From: Pollenia angustigena
Lineage: Eukaryota; Arthropoda; Insecta; Diptera; Polleniidae
Reading direction: 5' to 3'
Assembly: GCA_930367215.1 (NCBI GenBank)
Contig: OV884059.1
Coordinates: 49,756,957-49,820,956 of the forward strand
DNA: 64,000 nt
Made by a program: the position numbers and the translations under genes. Positions 21,413-33,583 of this stretch are shown here, piece after piece (positions within the stretch are counted from its first letter, which is position 1; every line of letters starts with the position of its first letter). The notes below the pieces were generated by a model that had not been told where the DNA came from, did no database searches, and saw only the letters and a list, made by a program, of their open reading frames with translations.

Positions 21413-23804
21413 GCTTAAGAATGCATTCTGGATTGATGGTTAGAACACCTGATCCGACTAGGTTTATTGGTATAATTTCTTTCCTGCAAACGGCCACAGC
21501 ATGTGTAAGAGATGAAGATGAGTACAACCATTTATTTTTGTGAGTTAAAGGAGTCCAAGTTACGTTAGTCGGGAAATTCTTTAGAGGACACTTTGGTATG
21601 GTTATATTGTTGAATAAGTTGATTTCACAAGAACATTTTTCAGCTCCAAAGTTATATTGTTGTTGCACATTATAGCATATAAATATATTCAGACCGACCG
21701 GATCGCATCCTTTTAACTGCGCTGATGATACTGGGAAGTAACGCCGTAAGGTTGGGTTTATCGCTATCGTCGTACTGCAGACGTCAATTGTTAGCATAAT
21801 ATGATTTATAGCAGTCGGGACAGGGACTAAGTTGTACAGTTTAAATCTTTCATGTTCTATTAATGGTAGAGTTATCTTAAACACAGCAAGTTCCCGAGTG
21901 AGGCCACCCTGTATTTTCATTAATTTGTAGAACTCTAGTAGGTCATATTCTGGTGCTGGCAGCTTCAATGACTGAGGTATGTGGGTTTTGATTTTTTGTA
22001 TTTCAGTTTCTAGTTGCGGTGGGGTAAGCAGTAAAGGATGAATTTTTCCGTAGTGAGTGTCAGTCAGTGCATCCAGAATGTAGGTTTGTATTCTTTGCAA
22101 ATTGTTGGCAATAAGCAAAAGTTGCATCATGCCCGTGCTGAACAGCTGCGCTATCTGGTCAAACTTGAACCTTGAGGCTGTTAGACCTTGCTTCACAAAA
22201 TTCATGGTTGAATTGATTATGGATGTGTGTTCTTTTATCAGGTTTAAGATGTGTGAGTCGTTTTCTTGCAGGTTTGAGATTGTTGCGGACATTTTTTCTG
22301 CGTATTCAGAGTCAAGTACCCCGAACAATGAATGAGCAATGTTCCCGATTACATCAACAGCACCTCTTCTCTGTCTTGATTTGTGAAGTAATCTGTTGTC
22401 CAATCGCAGCTCTGTTTCAACGTGTCGAAGATGTTCTAATGTGTTGCGGCATGATGTATTGTGTTCCATTTTGTCACATAGTGTGTTCAAGGAGTGGATT
22501 CCTTGTCCTAAGAATCCCATGTCAGTCCAGTATGATGATAGATTATAGTACACCACCAGCTTCCACTGACTTGTTGATATGTAAGTCGAGCCCATTTCCT
22601 CGAAATGAATTCCTAGCTTGGACCCAAATTGTACATGATTGATTGGTCCTCCTAGTATCATTGGGAATATCAGAAATAGCGCCAACAATGTAAGGCCTAG
22701 ATTGCTAGCTGGTAGCCGTAATCTTTTGGGTTTAGGCTCAGAGGATTCCTCTTTAGAATTGCTTTCATTTTTGTCTTCGATCGGTTCTCGGGGGAGTGGT
22801 GCTAGATACTGGACTGCTCTTTTGAGTATACCTGACGTAGTTTTGACATCTGCCACTCTGACAATGCCATCGTCTCCCTTGTAGGTTTTGATTACTCGGC
22901 CTAAGGGCCATTTCATCACTGGGCTGTTATCTTCCTTGAGGATGACGATAGTTCCGGGTTGTAGATTTCTTGATTGTTCCTTCCACTTGTTGCGGTATTG
23001 CAATTCATTGATGTAGTCTCGGGACCACCTTCCCCAGAAGTTGTGTTTGAGGGCAGATACTAATTTCCAACGAGTAGCTAAATTTGCCCTTTCCGATATT
23101 GCATTAGTATCAACTTGCGCCGTTAGAGGTTCGCCAATCAAAAAATGGCCTGGAGTCAGTGCACCTATGTCATTAGGATCATTTGACATTGGTGAAATTG
23201 GTCTGGAATTTAATATAGCTTCGACCTCGATGACCAGTGTTTCTAGCTCTTCGTAAGTTAATGATGCATTAGCGAGGCTTCTGATTAACAAGTGTTTGGC
23301 AGATTTAACTTCAGCTTCCCACAGTCCTCTAAAATGTGGCGCTCTGGGTGGTATGAACTGAAATTGTATGCCCTTTTTACTGCATGCATTCTCAATTGCT
23401 GCCTTTGCTTCATTTGAGTAAATTGCGGATGATAGTTCAGGCAATTTATTTCTTGCCCCTACAAAGTTTGTGGCATTATCGCAGTAAAGATTTTGGCAAT
23501 GTCCACGTCGACCGACAAATCGTTTGATGGCTCCGATGAATGCGTCGGTGGTTAGATCGCTTACCAGCTCCAAATGTACTGCCTTCGTCGCAAAACAACA
23601 AAAGACAGCAATGTATGCCTTGTGTAGCCGTTTGCCCCTCCCCTTGTAGTGAACTATGATTGGACCGCAATAGTCTACTCCAGAGTTAATGAACGGTCTT
23701 GCTGGCGTTACTCGGGTGGATGGCAGGTTTCCCATGACTTGCTGAAGCAGAGCTGGCTTGGCCCTAGTGCAGGTTGTGCATTGATGAATTGTTGCTCTTG
23801 CCAT
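21345..23804 (-). pseudogene. BEL integrase and env-like region
   Basis: 819-residue frame in the same frame as the upstream pol segment, separated from it by TGA at 23831-23829. The integrase C-x2-C pair (CTTC) is at the start. Core D near residue 44 (VDYCGP), D near 109 (YCDNATNF) and E near 163 (GLWEAEVKS) are all present. A BEL-type C-terminal domain (WSRDYINELQYRNKW, GTIVILKED) follows. After about residue 370 comes a hydrophobic stretch, then an extracellular-type region with a furin-like RQRR near residue 478 and a following glycine/alanine-rich segment, the layout of insect retroelement env (baculovirus F-like) proteins. Env identity is inferred from layout; its frame is lost before the membrane anchor. 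Confidence 0.82.
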
Positions 23805-23828
23805 GATTTTCCCTTTAATTGGCCAAAA

Positions 23829-25280
23829 TCAATGTCTCACTGTTCCTAGCAGTGTTTGTGCCCCACAATGTTTGTTGTCCTTATGAGTCATTTCAAATAA
23901 AAGTTTTGCAATTGGATCATTGTACGGGATCAGATATTGGTGTTTTGAGTCATAGTCGAATGGAGAGGCTTCAAGTCGACCTCCTACACGGATTAAACCA
24001 TCTGTATCCAAAAAAGGTGACAGGTTACTTAGGTTGCTTGTTCCGCGTAGCTCTTTGTATTTAGTAAGTTGATGGATTTCTTGTTTAAAATCCGTTGCTT
24101 GCATTTGCTTTATGATCAATTTTAGAGCATTGTTTAACTCAGTTGTTGTTAATGATTCTTTACTATGCCTTAAGCCTTTCTTGCATCTGGTTTGAGTGAT
24201 GAAGCGCAGAACGTATCCAAGGATGTGCTGAAGGCGCCTGAAGGAGTTCTTGTGGTTTATTTTGTATATAAATTCTGCGTCCGTTGACGTCATTGTTAGC
24301 GACTGTTTAACTTTTCTTTCCAGATCCGTTGAAATAGCATGGGCTGGATTATATTTGGGAGGCCAAGCTAGTTCTTGGCCATGTAAAAATAGGGGGCCAA
24401 AGAACCATAAAGAACAGTCTTTGAGGCGTCTAGGTGCGATCCCCCGTGATAAGATGTCTGCGGGATTGATTTTTGTGCTGACGTGTCGCCATTGTGTTGC
24501 TTGCGTTGTTTGTAAAATGCTTGACACTCGATTGGCTACAAAGGTGTTGAGTGATGCTGGTGAATTTATCCATGATAATACAATTTCTGAGTCTGTCCGG
24601 TACCACACTTGGCTTGTTAGTTGAAGGTCCCTTGTGATTCTTGCGGCTAGCTGTGCTCCTAATGCCGCAGCGCAAAGCTCCAGTCGAGGTATGGTTTGAG
24701 TTTTAAGTGGAGCGACCCGGGATTTCGCGCACAGTAATCGTGTTATAATTGAACCGTTTTTCTCAGTGGATCGAATGTAAGCCGCTGCTCCATATGCCTT
24801 TTCTGAAGCATCTGTGAAAATATGTAGTTGGATGGATTCGGGAATTCCTCCATTGAAGATATGTCTTGGTAGCTGCAATGTCTTTAACTCATTTAATTCT
24901 GTGCGGAAACTGATCCATTTAGTATGCATGTGTTCAGGGAGTGATTGATCCCAATCGAGTTTTAGTTTCCACAATTCTTGAATGAATATCTTGGCGGTAA
25001 CGGCTATAGGCGATAGTAGGCCTAAGGGGTCAAAGATTTTTGCAAGATCCGATGTGACGGAACGCTTGGTGATTCTTTTTATGTCGGTTATGTTTACCTT
25101 TATTCCTAACTTATCATCTTTTGGTAGCCAAATAATCCCTAACGTGGTTATCGAGTCCATCTTGTTACTCTCGAAGTCTAGATTGACTTCTACGTCTCCT
25201 TGTGGTACATTGTGGAGCAATTTTGGGTGATTGGCGCACCATTTACGCAAAGTGAAGCCACTTTCCTTCAGAATTTGCAC
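23829..25280 (-). pseudogene. BEL pol: RT end, RNase H and integrase N-terminus
   Basis: 483 residues, continuing in frame from the segment ending at the TAA 25283-25281. Contains the RT thumb (GFTLRKWCANHP, SDLAKIFDPLGLLSP) and RNase H motifs (IFTDASEKAYGAA, PRLELCAAALG, YRTDSEIVLSWI). Also contains the integrase histidine part of the HHCC zinc site (MTHKDNKHCGA). Ends at TGA 23831-23829, where related elements keep an arginine, so a CGA-to-TGA change is likely. Confidence 0.88.
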
Positions 25281-25283
25281 AAG

Positions 25284-27200
25284 TTATTCTTGTATTTGGA
25301 GTGCGGTTGCTAGGCTATCAGCCCCACCCAGGCCGTCATCTACGTAAAAATTCTCTTGGAGAAACTTGGAAGCGAGAGGGAATCTGATAGCATTTTCTTT
25401 GGCTATATGCTGGAGGCATTTAGTTGCCAAATATGGAGCAGCTCTGGTGCCATATGTCACTGTGTTGAGTTTGTAATATGTGATAGGGTCCGTATTGTTC
25501 TTTCTCCAAATAATAAGTTGGTACTGGCGATCGTCGGGAGCTACTAAGATCTGTCTGTACATTTTTGCAATGTCCGTGGTAAACACGAATCTTGGCATTC
25601 GAAATCTTAGTAAGATGGACAGTAACTCACTTTGCAATGTTGGCCCTGTGCACATCAGATCGTTTAACGAGTATCCTGATGAGGTTTTAGCCGAGGCATC
25701 AAATACCACCCTAAGCTTAGTGGTTGAACTTTCGGGCCTCAAGACACAATGATGTGGGATGTAGTAGGCTGGGGAAGCTGTGGATGTTGGTATCCATTTT
25801 GTCATATGCCCCAGTGACTCGTATTCGTTCATGAATTCGGTATATTTGGTCTTCAATTCAGGATTTTTCTGTAGCCGGCGCTCAAGAGCAAGAAATCGAT
25901 TAAGCGCAATAACGTGAGACTCGCCTAGAGCATTAGGATTTTTGCAAAATCGTATTCGTACTACAAACTGATTTTGATTATTTCTTGTTGTATTTCCTTC
26001 AAAATGTTCTTCGTATAACCTTTCTGGTATCGATAACGGTTTTTCAGTAGTTGTAATATCCTCTAATTCCCAGAGCCGAGCGATTGATGCTTCAAGATCT
26101 TCATCTGATGTTAGTATTCCGCATGTTGCATTAGATGGATGTTCGCCGAGTATTCTTCCTGCTACAATCCAACCCAGTACAGTGTTTTGTAGGATTGGAA
26201 GCTTTTCAGACAACTTTATTTGTCCGATTGCCAGTAGCTGGTGGTAATGCTCCGCGCCTAGTAAGAGATCGATTTTGTTTGATCGGTTAAAACCGGGATC
26301 TGCTAACATCAGGTTCTTCGGTAGTGGCCAGTCCTCAATATCAATGAACTGTGATGGTTGAGGTGCAATTATACGAGGTAGAACAAGTGCCTCCAGGCGG
26401 GTTGAGAAGCCGTTGAGTCGAGAGTGCAGGGAAACATTTACGCGATGTTGAGTTTTGGTGTTAGTATTACCGATGCCATTGATGTTGATATATGATGGCT
26501 GTTTTGAAATGCGGAGCCGTTGTACTAAACGTTCTGTAATTAAGTTTACTTGAGAGCCTGAATCAAGCAAAGCGCGACATTCAATTTCGGTTCCTTCATT
26601 TTTAATTTTTACCATTGCTGTGCTGAGTAGGACATATGAATTATTTAATTGGTTGTGTGCTGTTGCTAGTGAAGCTGCGTCAGATAACTGATTTGCTGCT
26701 GGCTCAACTTCAGTTGTCGTCGCTGATGCTGTCATCTCTGAGCTGCTCTTACTTGTTCTAGTTTGGTGATTATTGTTTTCCAAATGCAGTAGTGAATTAT
26801 GTTTTTTCTTGCATTTGGTGCATGATCCTGACGTGCAAGATATGGCCGAGTGCCCTGCCCTTAAACAGTTTACACAAAGCTTTTGGTTTTGAACGTGAGT
26901 AAGGCGCCTTGACGGGGATAACTCTTGGAATTTTTTACAGCGATAAAGTGGATGATGGCCTGTTTTACACAGTGAGCAGGTACCTGTACCTTGTTGAGTT
27001 GAGGCCGCCGATACGGACACCTTTGAGGGTTTCTCCTTGTAGCTCATTGCTTCCAAAGATTGAAAGCGCATTTCAAGAAACGCCAAGAAATGTGTTATTT
27101 GTGGTAGCTCCTTCGGGTTCACAATTGACCTCTCATATAGAACGTGTGTGCTTCGATCCAGTTTTTTCTTATCAATATGTGGAGAAGCATTGGGTCCCAA
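25284..27200 (-). pseudogene. BEL gag end, zinc knuckles, protease and RT
   Basis: 638 residues. Cysteine/histidine knuckles near 75-88 (CSLCKTGHHPLYRC) and 109-122 (CVNCLRAGHSAISC) plus CTKCKKKHNSLLH. Aspartic protease DSGSQ near residue 213. RT with FDASAKTSSGYSLND, TTDIAKMYRQI and the catalytic YVDD at about 619-622. Terminated by TAA at 25283-25281, after which the same frame continues. The first codons overlap the gag frame; the frame change near 27163 lies in a run of A residues and may be a one-base indel. No natural frameshift is usual for BEL/Pao. Confidence 0.9.
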
Positions 27201-28327
27201 GATGCAGTATCAATTCCGATATTGTTCAATGCGTGTAAACATTCCTTCGTGGTGTCATGTAATTGTTTTATTGATGACGCAGAAGGCCCTGCATTGGGTT
27301 GATCCAATAGCTGTTGCATTGTGGTTGTTACAATAATGCGATGATTATCATAGCGTTCTTTTAATAGCCTCCAAGCAGTGGTGTAGTTATCTGCTGTTGC
27401 TGAAAGATGGCTGATTAGTTTTTCAGCCTCGCCTCCCAAATTTGACTTCAGATACCACATTTTTTGTGCCTTTGGGAGTTGTTGACTATCCACTAGTTGC
27501 GAGAATAGGTCAGAAAAAGCTCTCCACTTTACATAATCCCCACTGAACTTTGGAATTGTCACCTTTGGAAGCGGAAGAACGTTAGGTTGCGCGAACTCGC
27601 TACCTTGCTGTGATCCTTGTGACGACAGCTTAAAGTTTTCAATTATTAATTTTTCCAGATCAATGTAGGTTTCCATGTTGTACCCTTCTTGTAGTGGATC
27701 ATCGCTGGCCTCCCAAATTGCGAAATGCAACTCTTGAATTTGTGCCCAAAGTTTTTCTTTAAGCTGCATATTTGTTGCTGATGGGTCCCTGCTGAGTAGC
27801 CGTTTAAGGGATGCCATCATAACGTTTTGCCTTCTAACTAATGAATTAGAGGTGGTAGATGCGCCGCCTTTAGACGTCGCTGATCTAGCTGGTGGTAAAG
27901 GAGCACTGATGGTTACCTGTTGATCAGTGTCCTTTGTTGACGCCTTCGGAGCTTCCATCATAGCTGCTTCAAATATTTCCCGGTAGCTGGTTGTAAGATT
28001 CGATATTTTATCGTAATAACCTTCAGTGAAATATTCGTGGTCTGGTGGCGGCTGCTCGAGGCATCGTATTTTGTTGTCGCCGATTTCAAACTCCGCCCAT
28101 GCTGCATCCAGTCGGTTGAGTCGCTCTTCATAGTAATGCAAGGTTTTCCTTGAAGCAGGATCCTTTTTGAAGTTCCTGATTATGTTTTGTATGACTTCTC
28201 CTGTCGTGTGCTGGGCTGTAGCGAGTTGATCCATCGGGGTGGTCATTGTGGTGTTCACAAAGTGTAGTGAGGTTTTATCTAAATTGATGTATGATCCTAT
28301 AAAAGGAATTTGTTGAACTGTACCCAT
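27119..28327 (-). CDS. BEL gag
   Basis: 402-residue frame opening MGTVQQIPFIG, in a suitable position about 0.9 kb from the 5' LTR. The middle and C-terminal parts carry the Pao-type gag core: LPKVTIPKFSGDYVKWRAF, KAQKMWYLKSNL, GEAEKLISHLS, WRLLKERYDNHR, SWDPMLLHILI. The last ~14 residues are out-of-frame read-through after a shift near 27163. The gag core is otherwise open. 28328-29192 is untranslated leader with no supported ORF. Confidence 0.85.
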   Translation of the reverse strand: MGTVQQIPFIGSYINLDKTSLHFVNTTMTTPMDQLATAQHTTGEVIQNIIRNFKKDPASRKTLHYYEERLNRLDAAWAEFEIGDNKIRCLEQPPPDHEYFTEGYYDKISNLTTSYREIFEAAMMEAPKASTKDTDQQVTISAPLPPARSATSKGGASTTSNSLVRRQNVMMASLKRLLSRDPSATNMQLKEKLWAQIQELHFAIWEASDDPLQEGYNMETYIDLEKLIIENFKLSSQGSQQGSEFAQPNVLPLPKVTIPKFSGDYVKWRAFSDLFSQLVDSQQLPKAQKMWYLKSNLGGEAEKLISHLSATADNYTTAWRLLKERYDNHRIIVTTTMQQLLDQPNAGPSASSIKQLHDTTKECLHALNNIGIDTASWDPMLLHILIRKNWIEAHTFYMRGQL

Positions 28328-29192
28328 GTTCTGTAACTTTAGTGAGAACTTCTTGCATCGAAAAGATGTAAAACAAAATATTCCATCGTTTCTCGAAAAG
28401 TGAGAAAAATGTGTGTCTGTAACTCATGTAGAAAACTATCAAAAGAGATTACGTCGTTACGTTATAAATGTCATAATATTGCACTCGAAGCCGATGTGAC
28501 ATTGCAGATGTTCAGAACGCCAGTAACACATATCGTTGACGGCGACCAAAATTTACTAAAATTGAAAATTTTTCAACGACGGCGGCGAAAACACAACCGT
28601 CGGCTACACCAAATTGTGTAAAGAGCGACTTTAATGTTTGTTGTTTGCAAACAAGCTTTGAAGACATTCGTATATTTTATAAAAATGTTAAAAGCAAAAT
28701 AATAAAAGAATGAAAAATGTGCCAAGAATAAAATATTATTATTATTAGTCTTTGCATTTTGCCTTTTAAGTTGTTTTTAGTGTTAAAATTTTTTCTCGCC
28801 CCGTTTTTATTCGTGAGTTTATTTGACAGTTCAAAGCGGGAACTTTTCTCACCAAAATGTTACAGACACACTTTTTCTGTAAATTGGCGAGTAATTTCCT
28901 TACGTGACAGCTTGTTCTCGCCAAAAAAGTTACAGACACAGTTAAGTGAGAAAAACAGCTGTTTGTTTCATTTTATGGCATTTTTGTTTCATTTCACACA
29001 TTTCAATCGAAAACTTTTTCGACGCGAGAGTTACAGAACATGGGCACTGGTCAGCTGAGTTGCTGATCGTTGTTTGAATTTTGTAACAGACTTGTCCAGG
29101 TAGTGCCACCAGGACGAGTTTTTCAACGTATAACACAAGTACTTGGACTTGGTTACAACTTCTGCAGGGCTAGTTGTCAAACAGAAGAAAAA

Positions 29193-29211
29193 GATCACGT
29201 CGGGGTCACCA
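29193..29211 (-). promoter_or_regulatory. BEL primer-binding site
   Basis: Minus-strand TGGTGACCCCGACGTGATC lies two bases from the 5' LTR. It starts TGG, as expected for pairing with the CCA end of a tRNA primer. The tRNA species is not assigned. Confidence 0.8.
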
Positions 29212-29212
29212 A

Positions 29213-29924
29213 TGTTTAATTCAGCGGATACTGAATTGGGTTAAACTAGTTTGTTTAACCTTATTTTGTTTGTTGAGCCTATTCTACAGGGCAATGAGCC
29301 GAGTAGCGTTTGGAGAATTGTTCCGGCAGTAACACCAGGACAATTAGATTTAGTAACTCAAGCACTTGGAACTTGGTTACAAATGGCGAGGAGAAAGTAA
29401 TCACAAATGTTAGTTTTGGTTGCTTATTAAAAACTTTCTCATTTCTTTATTTAGATTTTTTGTCTTATATTCTAATTAATTAATTACTAAAACTTGCAAA
29501 CAAAAAAAAAACATTAAAATTAAAAACAAAAAGAACAATTTAAAGTGCTGAGTAATTTCAACCTTGCAATAAAGTATCAAGTTACAAAAAAAATGTTGAA
29601 TTAAAAAAATAACAAACTCTAAAAACAGACAAGTTAATAAACTCTAAAAACATTGTATCTTGCTGACCAGGTATTTATGTCGTTATGTGGGTCATTGCAT
29701 GCAACGATCAGTTCTGCTTGTTCAGCAGAAGGGTGCAAAGAACTCTAGCAGACAAACAAATAGAACTAAATAATCAAACAAAAATATAAATCAGCAAAAT
29801 ACAATGTGATACAAAATAATTGATACAATAAAAAAGTTAAAATATTAAAAATAATTGATGCAATAAACAAAGACTATATTATTAACTATATTTATTGTAA
29901 AGATGAACTGTGAATGTATGAACA
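29213..29924 (-). repeat. BEL 5' LTR
   Basis: 712-bp LTR next to the primer-binding site. It should contain the promoter and polyadenylation site, which I cannot place precisely. Confidence 0.93.
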
Positions 29925-30870
29925 CTTAAGTTCACCTCAGCCCATTGCCGCTGGAGTCCCACAAGGCAGCATCCTGGGCCCCCTACTATACTTAATTTAT
30001 ACTTCGGACATGCTAACAAGCAACTATACACAAACTTCAACATTTGCAGACGATACAGCTTTTCTAAGCGTCCACGAAAATCGTTATGAAGCATCACGTT
30101 ACTTACAGCATCATATATTTCAACTAGAAATATGGTTAAGACAATGGAGGACAATGGTCAATGAGCAAAAATGCGTACATATAACATTCACTTTGCGCCG
30201 GGAATCTTGCCCCCCTATTACAGTCAATAATCAAATAATTCCTCAACATTCGCATGTAAAATATCTCGGTATACATCTGGATCGGCGATTAACGTGGAAA
30301 TGCCATATAGAGGCAAAATTAACTCAAATGAAACTAAAAGCCATTCAAATTCACTGGCTTATTGGAAGAAATTCTGTCCTTAGTCTCGATTGCAAGCTTC
30401 TACTTTACAACTCTATCTTAAAGCCTATCTGGTGCTACGGTATTCAACTATGGGGCACTGCATCGGCCTCTAATATCGACAAAATTCGAATAATCACAGC
30501 CGCTCCCTGGTATGTTAAAAACTCAAACATTCATAAGGATCTCAATGTGCCATTAGTTAAAACTATGATTACAAAATATTCAATAAAATATTTAAAAAGG
30601 CTTGAACACCACCCAAATCCACTAGCTCGAAATATTTGAAATCATGGCGGCCACACTCGCTTAAGAAGAAGAGACACTGCAGCACTTACCCAATTAGATG
30701 AGCGATAAACACCTATAAAAGTGAACATAACCCGTGATGAAGAAAATTTTGTCTGGCACTGGCAGGAGATAAAATAACGTATTAGGTTAAGATTTGATTA
30801 ATTATTGTTAGTTCATATTTAATATATGAAGATTCAATAAAAAATAATGACAAAAAAAAAAAAAAACTTG
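29925..30870 (+). pseudogene. jockey-type ORF2, 3' part, and poly-A tail
   Basis: Resumes the jockey frame after BEL with AAGVPQGSILGPLLYL and TSTFADDTAFLS (RT active site FADD). Compared with copy 2 (31338-33583) it lacks 24 bases after NIDKI and has a premature TGA at about 30637-30639. The 3' end has ATTCAATAAAAAATAATGAC and then a run of about 14 A. What follows the tail (ACTTGTTTCACATACAG) is the far end of R1 and the Mutator-like end, not the target duplication seen at 33584. Confidence 0.85.
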
Positions 30871-30872
30871 TT

Positions 30873-31340
30873 TCACATACAGTCGTTTGGGGACTTAGTT
30901 CATTTTGGGTTTGGGGAGTTAGTTCATTGGGGACTTAGTTCATACCGCCAAACGTTTTAGTTCCGCCATTGACTCTAGGAACACATGGAAGACCATTCGA
31001 GACATCGGTATCGGAAAAGCTGTTAAAACTAATAGCTGTACCATCGATGTTGATGAACTCAATAATATCTTCAATCCGAGATATTTGGAGACTTTTTCGG
31101 TCAAAAGAACCGATTGTGAACCTGAATCTATTAAGACACGAGCTGTGTGCCTTTTTCCTGCGTGTATTACTTCGACCAGGGCTGTAGGTAATAACTACCC
31201 AACAAACACGAAGGTTTGATTTCAAATTGAAAATGATTTGATGAACGATTGATAATGATTTGAAAATCATTTGAAAATCATAGCGTTCTCAACAAAAAGG
31301 GGAAATTATTTTCAAATTGAAAAATGCCTTTATTTTCAAC
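30873..31340. repeat. ~460-bp duplicated flank (copy of 35375-35843)
   Basis: Essentially the same sequence as 35375-35843: Mutator-like right end, the AAACGTTTT flank, non-LTR fragment (RNTWKTIRDIGIGKAVK, plus strand), BEL protease fragment (VLIDSGSQSVLL, minus strand) and the start of the 35703 MITE. It ends abruptly in jockey copy 2, sharing only AAC at the join. Confidence 0.85.
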
Positions 31341-33583
31341 ATTCCTATAGAAACGATTCATGTTGAAGCCTCCCTAGAATTATCTTCCGACCACACACCT
31401 ACAATTGTTACTATAATGAACCCCAATAGAATTGTACCTCCGACTGGATACATAGCGACGACAGCTACGCAAATTAATTGGTTAAAATATAAAAAATATC
31501 TCAGTACCCATTGCATAGAAAATATTCCGCTCAGTACACCGGATTATGTAGATCGCTCTATTGACAATTTTGACAGTTTTCTGAAACTAGCTGTTCAACA
31601 TTCCAGCGATACCCCCAAAAAAATTAAAAATACTAAAATATATTCTTCAGATGTCGAGCGGCTCTTGACTGAAAAAAGGAGAGTTCGAAGAGAGTGGCAA
31701 CTTTACAGATCCCCGCAACTTAAGATTTTATTAAAAGAGTGCACAAAAAAGCTAAGAAAGTTACTGCAGAATCAGAAAACGGCTTCTCTAGAAAAATATC
31801 TTAAGGAACTTGATGCAACTCCACAATCTGACTACTCATTATGGCGTGCAGCTAGAAATCTAAAAAGGCCAGTTATATCTAAGCCACCATTAAGAAACTT
31901 GAATGGTAATTGGGCAAGAAACGATATTGAAAAAGGAAATCTGTTTGTTAGTCACTTGAAAAACGTATTTACACCAAATATATTTCACAATATTGCGGTC
32001 GAGTTACCACCTGTTGCTGCTAGAGCAGCTATTCCCCTCAGATTTGAGTTAAGAGAAATCGAAAAGGCTATTTGCGACTTAAACACTAAGAAGGCACCTG
32101 GTATTGATAAAATCAGTAATAAAATGCTTTTGGAGCTACCTCGCATAGCAAAGAAAATTATTCTTTTTATTTTTAATGCTATTTTACGCCTTGAATACTA
32201 TCCTCAAAAATGGAAGGTTTCCTTAGTTACCATGATACCAAAGCCAGGTAAAGATCAAACAAAAGTTGAGTCTTATAGGCCTATTAGCTTATTATCAAAT
32301 ATGTCAAAGCTGTTTAAGAAATTATTAGTTTCAAAATTAACACCGATTTTAAGTGAAAATAGATGTATTCCAAACCATCAGTTCGGATTTAGAAGAAAAC
32401 ACAGCACAATCGAACAGACTCATCGAATAGTAAATGTCATAAGAAAAGCATTTGAAGAAAAGAAATATTGCTCAGCACTCTTCATCGATGTTTCGCAAGC
32501 TTTTGATAAAGTCTGGCATGAAGGCTTATTACATAAATTGAAGCAAAATTTACCAGCAAACACACACAAGCTGCTAGAAAGTTACTTAGTCGGTCGTCAA
32601 TTTATTATTAAAGAAGGAAATTTCTTAAGTTCACCTCAGCCCATTGCCGCTGGAGTCCCACAAGGCAGCATCCTGGAACCCCTACTATACTTAATTTATA
32701 CTTCGGACATGCTAACAAGCAACTATACACAAACTTCAACATTTGCAGACGATACAGCTTTTCTAAGCGTCCACGAAAATCGTTATGAAGCATCACGTTA
32801 CTTACAGGATCATATATTTCAACTAGAGATATGGTTAAGACAATGGAGGATAATGGTCAATGAGCAAAAATGCGTACATATAACATTCACTTTGCGCCGG
32901 GAATCTTGCCCCCCTATTACAGTCAATAATCAAATAATTCCTCAACATTCGCATGTAAAATATCTCGGTATACATCTGGATCGGCGATTAACGTGGAAAT
33001 GCCATATAGAGGCAAAATTAACTCAAATGAAACTAAAAGCCATTCAAATTCACTGGCTTATTGGAAGAAATTCTGTCCTTAGTCTCGATTGCAAGCTTCT
33101 ACTTTACAACTCTATCTTAAAGCCTATCTGGTGCTACGGTATTCAACTATGGGGCACTGCATCGGCCTCTAATATCGACAAAATTCAAAGGCGCCAAAAT
33201 AAACTTCTTCGAATAATCACAGCCGCTCCCTGTTATGTTAAAAACTCAAACATTCATAAGGATCTCAATGTGCCATTAGTTAAAACTATGATTACAAAAT
33301 ATGCAATAAAATATTTAAAAAGGCTTGAACACCACCCAAATCCACTAGCTCAAAATATTTTAAATCATGGCGGCCACACTCGCTTAAGAAGAAGAGACAC
33401 TGCAGCACTTACCCAATTAGATGAGCGATAAACACCTATATAAGTGAATAAAAACCGTGATGAAGAAAATTTTGTCTGGCACTGGCAGGACATAAAATAA
33501 CGTATTAGGTTAAGATTTGATTAATTATTGTTAGTTCATATTTAATATATGAAGATTCAATAAAAAATAATGACAAAAAAAAA
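31338..33583 (+). pseudogene. jockey-type element, second copy, 5'-truncated in ORF2
   Basis: Starts inside the endonuclease domain (NIPIETIHVEASLELSSDH). Apart from its 5' truncation the frame is open to TAA at 33429-33431 and is not interrupted by BEL. RT motifs intact: YRPISLLS, SQAFDKVWH, AAGVPQGSI, TFADDTAF. The first ~7 codons of the open frame belong to the flanking MITE. It has the poly-A tail and the ACGTCGG right-hand duplication (33584-33590) that matches the left flank of copy 1 at 18056. Nearly identical to copy 1, so the two are recent duplicates or alleles. Confidence 0.88.

Larger units (their letters stand above)
20233..29924 (-). mobile_element. BEL/Pao LTR retrotransposon with env-like ORF
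   Basis: Two 712-bp LTRs (20233-20944 and 29213-29924) begin TGTT and end AACA in the plus orientation. They differ at only two positions by my reading (20491 and 20510 against their partners). The 5-bp target duplication CTTAA lies at 20228-20232 and 29925-29929. The coding strand is minus. The primer-binding site TGGTGACCCCGACGTGATC lies at 29211-29193 next to the 5' LTR, and a purine-rich tract (minus strand, about 20945-20956) precedes the 3' LTR. Gag, protease, RT/RNase H, integrase and an env-like region follow in order, with several inactivating changes. Confidence 0.95.

Noticed and set aside
28400..28621. Plus-strand ORF in the BEL leader
   Set aside because: Opposite to the coding strand of BEL, in its untranslated leader, with no recognisable motif.
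30935..31270. Minus-strand 111-codon ORF (also 35775-35440) as a gene
   Set aside because: It crosses a junction between a non-LTR fragment, a BEL fragment and a MITE. The real protein signal is in other frames (DSGSQ protease, RNTWKTIRDIG).
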